Of a DNA stretch of 64,000 nucleotides, positions 33,979 through 42,711 are shown in pieces. Positions within the stretch are counted from its first letter, which is position 1. Every line of letters begins with the position of its first letter. The stretch is from an uncultured Clostridia bacterium (GTDB lineage: Bacteria; Bacillota; Clostridia; Christensenellales; DTU072). The notes under the pieces are model-generated. The model was not told the DNA's origin. It searched no databases and saw nothing but the letters and a program-made list of their open reading frames with translations. The translations under genes and the position numbers were made by a program. The stretch is taken from the NCBI GenBank assembly GCA_946621465.1, contig CAMOOO010000001.1:634386-698385 (forward strand). Direction: 5' to 3'.

Positions 33979-33996
33979 TATCGGAGAGGAATAAAA

Positions 33997-34917
33997 ATGG
34001 ATTTATTACGCAAATTCGTATTTACGGCAAAGATGCTGGGAATGACGCGCAACATTTTCAGAGTGGTATGTATGACGGAAAAGGACGGCAAACAGTTCAT
34101 TTCGACAAGGCAAATCGTAAAAGCGCATCCACCCTACCCCTGCCATTCCGTTTCCAAAAGTACGGTCGCCCTCGCGCTGGGGCTTTTATACGACAAAAAG
34201 CTCTTTTCTCCCCAAGACAAAATCGCCGATTACCTGGGAGAGTACTTTCCGGAAAACGTCGATAAAGGGTGGTATGAGGTAACGATTGACCACCTACTAC
34301 ATCACCGTCCCGGTACCGACGTACAGGAAGGCTTCGATGCCGGCAACTCCGACTTTGACGACGGCATAGACGCTTGGAGCGGACGAGAAAACCTCACCGC
34401 AGTTTTTTCTCTGCCCATCGTCCACACTCCGGGGACGGTTTTTCATTACTCCGACGGCAATTATTACATCCTTGCTCGCCTCGCCGAGAAGTTATGTAAA
34501 ATGGACCTTTTGTGTTTCCTTTCGCAAAATCTTTTTGCGCCCATGGGATTCGTCAACTACGCCTGGCTGAAAGACCCAAACGGGCATATCATGGGCGGAA
34601 CGGGACTGATGCTCCGCACCGAAGATTACGTTAAACTGGGATGGCTTTGGCTCCATAAAGGGGTATATAACGGCGTCAGGTACATTTCCGAAGAATGGAT
34701 AAACATGGGGCTGACCGCCTCGGTAAACAGGGAGAACGACGCCCACTACGGTTACGGCGTTCGCCGGCTGAGTAAATATGGGTACTCCATTACCGGTGCT
34801 TTCGGTCAGGGTCTATACTTTAACGTCAACAAAAACGTTGTTATCGCATGGCACGCGCGAAAGAGAAATCAAATAATGAATCTGTGCGAAATATACGATA
34901 AACTGAACCTCTTTTAA
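33997..34917 (+). CDS. Short beta-lactamase-fold serine hydrolase (copy B)
   Basis: A 306-residue paralogue of the preceding gene, 18 bp downstream and probably co-transcribed. The nucleophile motif is S51-V-S-K54 (CHSVSKST), the second motif is in FHYSDGNYYILAR, and GGTGLMLRTEDYVKLGW matches copy A. GGAGAGG lies 7 bases before the ATG, unlike copy A, which has no leader. The tandem arrangement suggests local duplication and divergence. The substrate is unknown. Confidence 0.83.
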   Translation: MDLLRKFVFTAKMLGMTRNIFRVVCMTEKDGKQFISTRQIVKAHPPYPCHSVSKSTVALALGLLYDKKLFSPQDKIADYLGEYFPENVDKGWYEVTIDHLLHHRPGTDVQEGFDAGNSDFDDGIDAWSGRENLTAVFSLPIVHTPGTVFHYSDGNYYILARLAEKLCKMDLLCFLSQNLFAPMGFVNYAWLKDPNGHIMGGTGLMLRTEDYVKLGWLWLHKGVYNGVRYISEEWINMGLTASVNRENDAHYGYGVRRLSKYGYSITGAFGQGLYFNVNKNVVIAWHARKRNQIMNLCEIYDKLNLF

Positions 34918-34953
34918 AATCATCATTTTGCCTGACCAACAGCGGTAAAAACG

Positions 34954-34982
34954 TTGTCTTTTTTCCATTGACACAGTATACT
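34954..34982 (+). promoter_or_regulatory. Promoter of the DMT transporter gene
   Basis: TTGTCT (34954-34959) and TATACT (34977-34982) are spaced by 17 bp. The expected start, about 34989, leaves only the ATG at 35001 (with AAGG just before it) as initiation codon. Confidence 0.6.
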
Positions 34983-35000
34983 TATATGCAAGGTAAAAAT

Positions 35001-35885
35001 ATGGATTATTTATTCTTGGTATTATACGTGTCGATGAACTCCTCGCAATTCATCTTTTCTTCTCTCTACAACCGTAGACAAAAGAACGCCGACCCCTATT
35101 TATGCACTTTACTTATCGGCGCGACCGTATTACTGTTTTATGCTATTTACGGACAATTCCGTTTTTCCTACGACGACACGACGTTACTGTACGGACTGCT
35201 TTTTGGCGGCGCATACTGTATCGGATACATTTTCCAGATAAAAGCACTAAAAGTAGGGTCCGTTTCATTGACCTCTCTGCTCCTTTCTTACTCCCTACTC
35301 GTACCCATTTTGTTCGGTGTTATTTATTACCATGACAGCGTGGGCGTTCCGTTCTGGATAGGACTGGGTCTACTGCTTGTCGCCCTCTTTTTAGTCAACT
35401 ATAATCCTGCCGACAAATCGGCATCCTCTACCGACAAAAAGCAAAAAATACTTTGGCTCGTATTCGCCATGCTCAGTTTTTGCGGAAACGCCCTATGTAT
35501 TATCTGCTCCACCATGCAACAAAAACTGACCGGCGGCGGACATCGCTTTGAATTCATGACCTACGCAATGGCAGTGGTCATTATCGTCAACCTCACCCTC
35601 ACTTTGATAAACAACCGGAAAACGGGAGCAACGCTCCCGTCGTTAAAACGCGGCTGGTGGTGCGCCGTTATCTTAGGACTCCTCAACGGAGCTACAAACC
35701 TCTGCTACATGGTCCTTGCGGCAAACGGCACCATCCCCGTCGCCCTGCTCAACTCCATCAACTCTGCCGGAAGTCTCCTTTTGGCTTTCTTACTCGCACG
35801 CTTTATCTTTAAAGAAAAGCTCCGTCCATTACAACTGGTCGGGTTTATCATCGGCGTTTGCTCTGTCGTGCTGTTTACATTATAA
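35001..35885 (+). CDS. DMT/EamA-family transporter
   Basis: The 294-residue membrane protein has about ten hydrophobic helices arranged as two five-helix repeats, typical of EamA drug/metabolite transporters. The last helices (LLAFLLARFIFKEKLRPLQLVGFIIG) match the second EamA motif. Substrates in this family range from amino acids to nucleotide sugars and cannot be inferred. I start it at 35001 rather than at a TTG at 34968, because the promoter's -10 element lies between them. Confidence 0.82.
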   Translation: MDYLFLVLYVSMNSSQFIFSSLYNRRQKNADPYLCTLLIGATVLLFYAIYGQFRFSYDDTTLLYGLLFGGAYCIGYIFQIKALKVGSVSLTSLLLSYSLLVPILFGVIYYHDSVGVPFWIGLGLLLVALFLVNYNPADKSASSTDKKQKILWLVFAMLSFCGNALCIICSTMQQKLTGGGHRFEFMTYAMAVVIIVNLTLTLINNRKTGATLPSLKRGWWCAVILGLLNGATNLCYMVLAANGTIPVALLNSINSAGSLLLAFLLARFIFKEKLRPLQLVGFIIGVCSVVLFTL

Positions 35886-35892
35886 AAGAAGA

Positions 35893-35912
35893 GAAAGCCC
35901 GATCGGACTTTC
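35893..35912. terminator. Weak hairpin, possible terminator
   Basis: A 20-bp dyad with a CCGATCGG core and GAAAG/CTTTC arms follows the DMT gene. On the minus strand it is followed by a pyrimidine-rich TCTTCTTTT; on the plus strand the T-tract is poor. Confidence 0.45.
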
Positions 35913-36024
35913 CCCATTTATAATTTATTAATCTTTTCTATTCTTTAAATTATTCTTTTCTTCTTCTGCTATTACTTTTGCTTCCTCTTCTGCGGCTTCT
36001 TTTTTCCTTATTAGATACCTAAAT

Positions 36025-36915
36025 TCAAATAAAAATATTAATAACACCGATCAATGCGCCGAGCAGTCCCCCTAGGAGAATGACTGCTTTCATCTCTTTG
36101 TTCATGATTCTAAAAGTGAGTTCTGCGATTTGCTTTATATCCATTTCGTTTATCTTGTTTTCAATAACAGTGGCAACGTCGCCGGGGTCGAGGAGTTTTT
36201 TCAGTCCACCGGCAGTAAAACTATCGTAAAGTTCGATCAATATTTCTTTTACTTTTTCCTGCGTTAATTGCAATTCCGTCAGTAATTCTCCGCCGTTTTT
36301 CTGCGTCAGGCTGTTTAATTCCTCCTCTATTTTTGGCGCGAGCATTTCTTTTCCGTTTTGATAGAGGTATTTTTTCAGGGCAGTGGCAATCTCTTTCCCT
36401 ATACTCGACAATAATTTATCATTGATAACGAGGGAAAGCAGTGGGTTATTCACGTGCGCTTTAATAGCGTCTAAGCCGCAAGTAGACAATAAACTCTCTA
36501 TATCGCTACGTATTGCCGCATGAACAATCCTGTCGGCGATCGACTCGCTGAAAGTCGTCATAAGATGGGTATCTACGGTAAAATAAGACAAAGCGGGGCC
36601 GTCGTATAAAAGGTTCAGAACTGCGCCAACAAACTTTTCTTTCATGCCGGGCGAACGAAACACCTCCGTCAGTTCCTTTTCCGTCAGCACTTCTTCTGCG
36701 ACTGCTTTGCCGATGGCGCGAGCCAGTCCCGCCTTTCTTTTAGGAATGATACCGGGAGTCAGCGGCAGTCTTATTTTCCCTAAATAGATCGGTTTATAGG
36801 GGTGGAATAACATTTGCAGCGCAAGCCAATTGGTAAAAAGACCGATGAGTCCGCCGATGACGGGCGGGAAGATATATTGGGTGACGAACCGGAGAACGGG
36901 CAAAAAAATATCCAT
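36025..36915 (-). CDS. DUF445 family membrane protein
   Basis: The 296-residue protein has an N-terminal hydrophobic hairpin (PPVIGGLIGLFTNWLALQML), a long helical soluble middle and a C-terminal membrane helix (VILLGGLLGALIGVINIFI). This fits DUF445 (YheB-like) membrane proteins, whose function is unknown. The segment FHPYKPIYLG and GIIPKRK are family hallmarks. It is the last gene of the tyrS operon, 33 bp after the acyltransferase gene. Confidence 0.85.
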   Translation of the reverse strand: MDIFLPVLRFVTQYIFPPVIGGLIGLFTNWLALQMLFHPYKPIYLGKIRLPLTPGIIPKRKAGLARAIGKAVAEEVLTEKELTEVFRSPGMKEKFVGAVLNLLYDGPALSYFTVDTHLMTTFSESIADRIVHAAIRSDIESLLSTCGLDAIKAHVNNPLLSLVINDKLLSSIGKEIATALKKYLYQNGKEMLAPKIEEELNSLTQKNGGELLTELQLTQEKVKEILIELYDSFTAGGLKKLLDPGDVATVIENKINEMDIKQIAELTFRIMNKEMKAVILLGGLLGALIGVINIFI

Positions 36916-36948
36916 AACCTTATTAGTATAAAGTATGGACAGAAATTA

Positions 36949-38211
36949 TTATTTATACTCTTTAACAAGCTCGCAAGGAATGAATTCGGATAGAAGACGG
37001 TGAAATGTTTTTTCCGTTTCTTCGGAAACGATCTTACGCAAAAAGGCGATTGTCGTTTGATCTTTATAAGAAAGGATGCCGACGTTTTCCGGCGTACGCG
37101 CGTTGCAATTGACAAAAAAGGTGAGTCCGGTGACGTCCTCCGTCGAGGGGAAATCCACCCGACCGATATTGGAGATAATCATCGTTTGACGGGGCATCTT
37201 GCCAAGTCCCCTACCCCATAAAGAAATCCTTCTCTTTATTATAAACGGCAGAACTCTCATCAATGGGTTTTTGCTCATCAAGGAAGAAAAAGATAATTTG
37301 CGGTGCAATTCTTCTTTTTCCATTTGTTTTTTCATTTCCGCGCCGATAACGGAGATGAGCGTTTCCAATGAAAAATCCTTTTCTTTCGGGACGACGCATC
37401 TGGCAAAGCCGGTAAAGTTGCGTAAAGAATCCGACGGGAAAAATTTTCTGTAATTGACGGGGATAAAAAAGACGTAATTATATTTACGCGGTTCGCTGTC
37501 GTGGGCGAGAAAAACGGCTCGTGCAAGGAGCGCAGCGACAAAGACGGTCATTGTACAATTATATTTCCGCGCCGCTTGTAATAGTTCGGCCGTTTTGCAT
37601 AGCACTTTATTGCTCTCAAAGCGGTTATTACTTAGCAGTTCTTCCTTTACGCCGTAGGCATAGCCGCCCGCCATATTCTTTGCGCCGGAAATGAGAGGGA
37701 ATCTTTTGTAGTACCTCTCAAAAGGATCCTCCGCCTCTTTGTTTTTCCACGCGCTCTCACAGGTCCTGACGCCGTTATCCTCGATTGGTTTATTTAGCAA
37801 TTTCAGATAGGTGTGCAGAACAGTTTTCAAAAACTCCATTGCACCGGTTGCATCGCACAGGGCATGGAAAAAGGACATATAAACTCTGTTTTTTACGATT
37901 TCCGTTGCAAAGGGATAGTCGTTGTTATCTTTAAAGGAAACCGGCTCCAGTAAAAAATTTCTGTTTCCTAGCAGAATATAGGGCTTGTTGTTTTCTTCAA
38001 AATAGGGACGAAAAAAACCGTTACGAATGCGTACTTTATAGAAAGGATATCGTTTAAAAGAAAGTTCAATTGCGGAGAGAAAGGTCTCTTTTTCGATAGG
38101 CTCGGACAATTCCGCGCTTAAACCAAAAAGGCTCTGGGCATTCTTAGTTGCGACCATCGGATAGATGGTCGCCGAATTGTCCATACGATACCTGATCGGC
38201 TTTTTTTTCAT
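36949..38211 (-). CDS. Condensation/acetyltransferase-like (BAHD-fold) protein
   Basis: The 420-residue product resembles the chloramphenicol-acetyltransferase-like acyltransferase fold of alcohol acetyltransferases and peptide-synthetase condensation domains. The HHxxxD motif appears as F115-H116-A-L-C-D120, so the second His and the Asp are kept while the first His is Phe. A C-terminal DFPST-like motif reads GRVDFPS. The acyl donor and acceptor are unknown. The ATG overlaps the nadK stop by 4 bases, so it is translated with nadK. Confidence 0.68.
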   Translation of the reverse strand: MKKKPIRYRMDNSATIYPMVATKNAQSLFGLSAELSEPIEKETFLSAIELSFKRYPFYKVRIRNGFFRPYFEENNKPYILLGNRNFLLEPVSFKDNNDYPFATEIVKNRVYMSFFHALCDATGAMEFLKTVLHTYLKLLNKPIEDNGVRTCESAWKNKEAEDPFERYYKRFPLISGAKNMAGGYAYGVKEELLSNNRFESNKVLCKTAELLQAARKYNCTMTVFVAALLARAVFLAHDSEPRKYNYVFFIPVNYRKFFPSDSLRNFTGFARCVVPKEKDFSLETLISVIGAEMKKQMEKEELHRKLSFSSLMSKNPLMRVLPFIIKRRISLWGRGLGKMPRQTMIISNIGRVDFPSTEDVTGLTFFVNCNARTPENVGILSYKDQTTIAFLRKIVSEETEKTFHRLLSEFIPCELVKEYK

Positions 38212-39029
38212 TGTTCCCAAGTAGAAAGTTTATTTCTCAAAACGGTGAAAAAACTCCCTTCCGACAAACGAAGCAAGGTAAAGGTTTCTTCTCCGATAAA
38301 AATTTCGATCGATTGATCTTGCTTTAGTGATCCGACGTTATCGCCGTCGACGTTGATAAAGGCCGGTTCGTCGCTGCTACAAACGGTGAGCGAGATTTTG
38401 TCTTCGCCGCCGATGACGATGGGACGGGCGCTGAGCGAATGGGCGCAAATGGGCGTCACGACCATATTTTTTGACGTCGGCATAAGAATGGGTCCGCCGG
38501 CAGAAAGGTTATACGCGGTGGATCCCGTCGCGGTTGCAACCAGTATTCCATCTGCGCGTACCGGTTCTATCCGCTGACCGTTCACACCGATTTCCACGCC
38601 CAAAACGTGCGCGGAAGAACGATGTACGACGGCTTCGTTGACGCCGAGGAAGGACTCCTCTTTCGTTTGCACGCGCAAAGTCGCCCTTTCCTCCGTCGAG
38701 TAATCGGACGTGAAGATGTTACCGAGGGCTTCTTCCACCTTTTCGGGGTCGATATCGGACAGGTACCCCACCCTGCCGGTATTGATACCGGCAAAGGGTT
38801 TTTTATAGGGTAGATATTTTTTTATGGCTTTCAACATGGTACCGTCTCCACCGAAAACGAGGATGCAGTCGATCGCGTTCAAGTCATTGCAGACCGTAGC
38901 GTCGAACGCCCCTTCGTCCGATTTACGGCAAAAGGCGTTGCATCCGTTTTGGCGTAAAAAAGTAATTGCCCTCTCTACGAAAGGGAGGGAATTACGTTTA
39001 AAGTTAGGTATCAGTAAAAAGTTTTTCAT
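38208..39029 (-). CDS. nadK: NAD kinase
   Basis: NadK phosphorylates NAD to NADP in the cytoplasm. The 273-residue product has the GGDGT motif (residues 60-64), the catalytic/adenine-binding GVNEAVVHR, and the glycine-rich DGILVATATGSTAYNLSAGGP. The length is normal. It begins 5 bp after ilvE and overlaps the downstream acyltransferase gene, in the middle of the tyrS operon. Confidence 0.96.
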   Translation of the reverse strand: MKNFLLIPNFKRNSLPFVERAITFLRQNGCNAFCRKSDEGAFDATVCNDLNAIDCILVFGGDGTMLKAIKKYLPYKKPFAGINTGRVGYLSDIDPEKVEEALGNIFTSDYSTEERATLRVQTKEESFLGVNEAVVHRSSAHVLGVEIGVNGQRIEPVRADGILVATATGSTAYNLSAGGPILMPTSKNMVVTPICAHSLSARPIVIGGEDKISLTVCSSDEPAFINVDGDNVGSLKQDQSIEIFIGEETFTLLRLSEGSFFTVLRNKLSTWEQ

Positions 39030-39034
39030 CTATA

Positions 39035-40090
39035 TTAGTTTACGTGAACGACCCAACCGAATTCATCCGGAGCGGTGCCGTTCTGAATGGAGGTAATACG
39101 GTCGTAGGCGTGACGGGAGATCGGTCCCATTTCGTTGTTGTTGATGATCATATCCTCTCCGCGGAAATTGAGGACGCCGACGGGGGAAATAACGGCGGCC
39201 GTTCCGGAGCCGAATACCTCGTTCAGTTTACCTGCTTTTTGCGCTTCGACGATCTCATCGGTAGAGATACGTCTCTCTTCCACTTTGTAGCCGTCTTTTT
39301 GCAGCACTTCGACGACGCTTCTTCTGGTAACGCCGTGCAAGATGGAGCCGACGAGAGCCGGGGTGATGACGACGCCGTCGATGACGAAGAAAATGTTCAT
39401 CGCGCCGACTTCTTCTACGTATTTATGTTCTTTGCCGTCCAACCAGAGGACCTGATCGTACCCTTTTTTGTTAGCCATTTCGCCGGCAAAAAGGCTGGCG
39501 GCGTAGTTACCCATACATTTGCATTCGCCCGTTCCTCCTAAGGGAGCGCGGACCATTTCCTCTTCGACGAGGATCTTTGTCGGTTGCAGACCGTGAGCAT
39601 AGTAGCTACCGACGGGAGAAAGAATGATAAAGAAGATATAGTTATGGGCGGCATGGACGCCGAGGGCTTTATCGTTGGCGATCATAAAAGGACGAATATA
39701 GAGTGCCGTACCGGGTGCAGTGGGTATCCAATCCTGGTCGATGATAAGGAGCTGTTTCAGACCGTCCATGACCAATTCGATATCGACGTTCGGCATGCAG
39801 AGACGATCAGCCGATTTGTTAAGACGTCTCAAGTTGTCATAAGCACGGAACATGGTGATTTTACCTTCCGGCGTTTTGTAGGCTTTCATACCCTCGAAGA
39901 TACCCTGTCCGTAATGAAGTACGTTGGTGCAGGGATCCATGGCGATGGGAGCGTAAGGAAGAATTTCCGGCTCGTTCCATTTGCCATCCGAATAGGTCAT
40001 CATAAGCATGTGATCGGTAAAATATTTACCGAAACCCAATTTACCGAAATCGGGCTTTTCCTTTTTGTTTTGCGTTAGCGTAATTTTCAT
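39035..40090 (-). CDS. ilvE: Branched-chain amino acid aminotransferase
   Basis: IlvE transfers the amino group between glutamate and the keto acids of Val, Leu and Ile, using PLP. The 351-residue product is a class IV aminotransferase with the PLP lysine K191 in GGTGECKCMGNYAAS, and GIFEGMKAY and GSGTAAVISPVG near the active site. GGGAGG lies 7 bases before the ATG. It lies between yigZ and nadK; no leucine-responsive leader is visible. Confidence 0.95.
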   Translation of the reverse strand: MKITLTQNKKEKPDFGKLGFGKYFTDHMLMMTYSDGKWNEPEILPYAPIAMDPCTNVLHYGQGIFEGMKAYKTPEGKITMFRAYDNLRRLNKSADRLCMPNVDIELVMDGLKQLLIIDQDWIPTAPGTALYIRPFMIANDKALGVHAAHNYIFFIILSPVGSYYAHGLQPTKILVEEEMVRAPLGGTGECKCMGNYAASLFAGEMANKKGYDQVLWLDGKEHKYVEEVGAMNIFFVIDGVVITPALVGSILHGVTRRSVVEVLQKDGYKVEERRISTDEIVEAQKAGKLNEVFGSGTAAVISPVGVLNFRGEDMIINNNEMGPISRHAYDRITSIQNGTAPDEFGWVVHVN

Positions 40091-40111
40091 AACATAACCT
40101 CCCAGCTGTTT

Positions 40112-40738
40112 TCAATCGTTATTTTTATAAATTTTATAATCGGTTCCGGCGACCGTCGTTCGCACTTTGCCGCCGAATAACTGTCTTTCTTTTTCTTGCC
40201 ACTCCTCGTCCCTTTCTACCGGGTAAAAGAACTTTAACGTGACTTCTTGGTCGTATAGGGGCGGTTCCACCGTCGCTCCGAACGTTTCCACGGCGTGGAG
40301 CATGGATTGATACTCGTTATACCCCATGGTGACCGTTCTTAGTATGCTCTCCGCTTTTTCCACTATCACGGAGTGGTCGATGGCCTCTTTTACTGCCTGG
40401 GAATAGGCTGCCGCCAGTCCTCCCGTGCCAAGTTTTATTCCGCCGAAATACCTTGTCACCACGCAGGCAACGTCGGTAATACCGCGTTTTTTTATTACTT
40501 CCGTCATCGGTACGCCGGCAGTCCCCTGCGGTTCACCGTTGTCGGAAAACTTCTGTCCGCCGTCGCGCGTTAAGAAGGAATAACAGTTGTGCCTGGCGTC
40601 GGTATATCTACTCGCAACGTTCTTTACGTAGGTCAGGCCCTCGTCGTAGTTGTTGATAGGAGCGATGTGGCAGATAAAGACCGATTTCTTTATCTCTATC
40701 GTTGCCTGTGATTCGCCATCTATCGTCAAAAAACGCAT
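40112..40738 (-). CDS. yigZ: YigZ/IMPACT family protein
   Basis: The 208-residue protein has an N-terminal UPF0029/IMPACT domain (IKKSVFICHIAPI, DARHNCYSFL, DNGEPQGTAGVPM) and a C-terminal ferredoxin-like DUF1949 domain. The structure of E. coli YigZ is known, but its cellular role is not clear; eukaryotic IMPACT regulates the GCN2 kinase. Its ATG shares one base with the tyrS stop (TAATG), so the two are translationally coupled. Confidence 0.92.
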   Translation of the reverse strand: MRFLTIDGESQATIEIKKSVFICHIAPINNYDEGLTYVKNVASRYTDARHNCYSFLTRDGGQKFSDNGEPQGTAGVPMTEVIKKRGITDVACVVTRYFGGIKLGTGGLAAAYSQAVKEAIDHSVIVEKAESILRTVTMGYNEYQSMLHAVETFGATVEPPLYDQEVTLKFFYPVERDEEWQEKERQLFGGKVRTTVAGTDYKIYKNND

Positions 40739-41952
40739 TATTCCGGTTGAACGCGAAGGTGGACCTTTTTCCCTTTGTGGAGAATAAATCCGTTGGCAAT
40801 GGCACTGTCGGACAAATCGTAGCCGTAACCGGATACGGTCTCGTCGCCGACCTTTACGCCGCCGCCGTCGATGAGCCTCTTTGCCTCGCCTTTGCTCTTC
40901 ACCAGACCCGTTGCAACCAATAAATCAATGATATTCTTGTTTGCGACAAGATCAATCTTCACCGTGGGCATTTCTTCGGCATTTCCGCCGAACGCACCGC
41001 GCGCCTGGCTGAGGGCTTTTTGGGCTTCTTCCTCGCCGTGAACAATTTTAGTTACTTCGTATGCAAGACGCTCTTTTGCCGCGTTCATTCTCTCATCTTT
41101 GTACTGCGTCAAAGCGTTGATCTCATCCATTTCCATAAAGGTCAAGAAGCGCATACATTTATTGACGTCCGCGTCGTCGACGTTACGGAAATATTGGAAA
41201 AATTCATAAGGCGTCGTTTTGTTGGCGTCAAGCCATACCGCGCCTTTTTGGGTTTTACCCATTTTCTTACCTTCGCTGGTTGTTAGCAATTCAAAAGTCA
41301 TAGCAAATGCGCTCTTACCCTCTTTTCTACGGATGAGGTCGGCGCCGGCGAGGATGTTGGACCACTGGTCGTCACCGCCGCATTCGAGCAAGCAACCGTA
41401 TTTTCGGCAAAGCACCAAAAAGTCATAGCTCTGCATGAGCATATAGTTAAATTCAAGGAAAGATAAACCCCTTTCAAGACGCTGCTTAAAGCACTCCGCC
41501 GTGAGCATTCTGTTAACGGAAAAATGCGCGCCGACTTCGCGTAAAAAGTCGATATAATTGAGACCGAGAAGCCAGTCGGCATTGTTGACCATAACGGCAG
41601 CGTTTTCTCCCTCGAAGCTGAAGAATTTACTCATTTGCTTTTTAAAGCACTCACAGTTATGAGCAATCTGCTCTTTGGTCATCATACTACGCATATCCGT
41701 TCTGCCGGAGGGATCGCCGACCATAGCGGTGCCGCCGCCGATAAGGACGATGGGCTTATGTCCGGCTTTTTGCATATGACTCATTGCCATGAGGGCAAGA
41801 AAATGTCCGACGTGTAAGCTATCCGCCGTCGGGTCAAAACCGATATAAAACGGCACGGACTCCTTTCCTAAAAGTTCATAGAGCTCATCTTCATAAACGG
41901 TCTGTTTAATAAACCCTCTTTCACGAAGTATGTCCATCACGTTTTTTTTCAT
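40738..41952 (-). CDS. tyrS: Tyrosyl-tRNA synthetase
   Basis: TyrS charges tRNA-Tyr. The 404-residue class I enzyme has the HIGH-type motif as SLHVGHFLA, the KMSKS-type loop as KMGKTQKGA, tyrosine-binding YMLMQSYD and GGDDQWSN, and a C-terminal S4 RNA-binding domain. I start it at 41952 (MKKNVMDIL), after AGGTG; the frame is open 15 codons further. No T-box leader was recognised in the short upstream region. It heads a six-gene operon. Confidence 0.96.
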   Translation of the reverse strand: MKKNVMDILRERGFIKQTVYEDELYELLGKESVPFYIGFDPTADSLHVGHFLALMAMSHMQKAGHKPIVLIGGGTAMVGDPSGRTDMRSMMTKEQIAHNCECFKKQMSKFFSFEGENAAVMVNNADWLLGLNYIDFLREVGAHFSVNRMLTAECFKQRLERGLSFLEFNYMLMQSYDFLVLCRKYGCLLECGGDDQWSNILAGADLIRRKEGKSAFAMTFELLTTSEGKKMGKTQKGAVWLDANKTTPYEFFQYFRNVDDADVNKCMRFLTFMEMDEINALTQYKDERMNAAKERLAYEVTKIVHGEEEAQKALSQARGAFGGNAEEMPTVKIDLVANKNIIDLLVATGLVKSKGEAKRLIDGGGVKVGDETVSGYGYDLSDSAIANGFILHKGKKVHLRVQPE

Positions 41953-41985
41953 TGAAATCACCTGTCCAAATAAAATATTTATTTT

Positions 41986-42014
41986 ATTATAGGACAATTT
42001 TTTTTGTGTGGCAA
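41986..42014 (-). promoter_or_regulatory. Promoter of the tyrS operon
   Basis: TTGCCA (42014-42009) and TATAAT (41991-41986) are spaced by 17 bp, about 33 bases before the ATG at 41952. The leader is too short for a T-box. Confidence 0.75.
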
Positions 42015-42097
42015 CTAAAAAAGCACTATAAAAAAAGCAAATAATCCTACTTTGCCGTCAATTTTAAAAATAATAAGCAACCGAAGAGGGAAAAACA

Positions 42098-42126
42098 TTG
42101 ACAAAAAAACAAAAAAAGTATATAAT
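42098..42126 (+). promoter_or_regulatory. Consensus promoter of the tRNA-Ser gene
   Basis: TTGACA (42098-42103) and TATAAT (42121-42126), both perfect consensus hexamers, are spaced by 17 bp in an A-rich tract. Confidence 0.85.
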
Positions 42127-42145
42127 TGCCAGCGTAACGCACTAA

Positions 42146-42236
42146 GGAGTGGTATCGAAGCGGTCATAACGGGGCGCACTCGAAATGCGTTTGACGAGCA
42201 ATCGTCACGTGGGTTCGAATCCCACCCACTCCGCCA
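42146..42236 (+). tRNA. tRNA-Ser (anticodon CGA)
   Basis: The 91-base gene has an acceptor stem GGAGTGG/CCACTCC, encoded CCA end, the T-loop GTTCGAATC, a long type II variable arm (GACGA/TCGTC) and an anticodon loop CTCGAAA with anticodon CGA at 42181-42183, reading UCG. A promoter precedes it and a terminator follows. Mobile-element genes begin shortly downstream, so it could be an integration site, although no duplicated 3' end was found. Confidence 0.97.
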
Positions 42237-42240
42237 AGTA

Positions 42241-42280
42241 AAACCTAAATCGAACCCATAAAGTTTGGTTTAGGTTTTTT
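42241..42280 (+). terminator. Intrinsic terminator after tRNA-Ser
   Basis: AAACCTAAA (42241-42249) pairs with TTTAGGTTT, with an inner CGAAC/GTTTG stem and a T-run. Confidence 0.85.
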
Positions 42281-42286
42281 ATTGAT

Positions 42287-42610
42287 AAAAGTATTTGCTT
42301 TTGCTATTATTTAAGTATTTCAATTTATTGTTATGTTTTTTGGCATTAAAATGAGCGATGATATCCCGACAAAAGAGGACTTTATTCGCAACAACATTGA
42401 TTTAGATAGGTCAAAAGGATGGGAACTGATTTCAGCTTCTACTATCATGAAAAATGAGTTCAAGTAGCTTTCGAGTAGCAAACGAAATCAAAAAGCGTTA
42501 CGTCACATTCCAACAGCACTTCAAGCGAAGAAAGGTATATCATATCTACCCGATAACCAAACAAGAAGTACAGCAAGGAATTTGGAGGGGACTTCCCTTT
42601 TAATACAAAA
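42287..42610 (+). other. Remnant region with two overlapping tiny open frames
   Basis: The stretch between the tRNA terminator and the Fic operators holds a 44-codon frame (42333-42467, MFFGIKMSDDIPTKEDFIRN...) and a 49-codon frame (42454-42603, ending QQGIWRGLPF) that overlap by 14 bp. Neither has a ribosome site or promoter, and neither was recognised. The composition is protein-like, so they may be pieces of one decayed mobile-element gene. Confidence 0.35.
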
Positions 42611-42612
42611 TA

Positions 42613-42698
42613 TGTGAAACAAAATACAAAAATTACTTCACATATTCAAAAAGGTGTGCTATCATATATGTGAAACAAAAAGAAAGTATTGTTTCACA
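42613..42698 (+). promoter_or_regulatory. Twin palindromic operators around the Fic gene promoter
   Basis: Two inverted repeats share one geometry: 8-bp arms and a 14-bp spacer. The first is TGTGAAAC (42613-42620) with ACTTCACA (42635-42642); the second is TGTGAAAC (42669-42676) with GTTTCACA (42691-42698). A promoter, TTCACA (42637-42642) and TATCAT (42660-42665) with 17-bp spacing, lies between and overlaps the first. This is a typical autorepression layout. The regulator is unknown. Confidence 0.7.
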
Positions 42699-42711
42699 CA
42701 AGGAGAATAAT

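Noticed and set aside
41953..42050. T-box leader before tyrS
   Set aside because: The promoter leaves only about 25-30 bases of leader, too short for a T-box.
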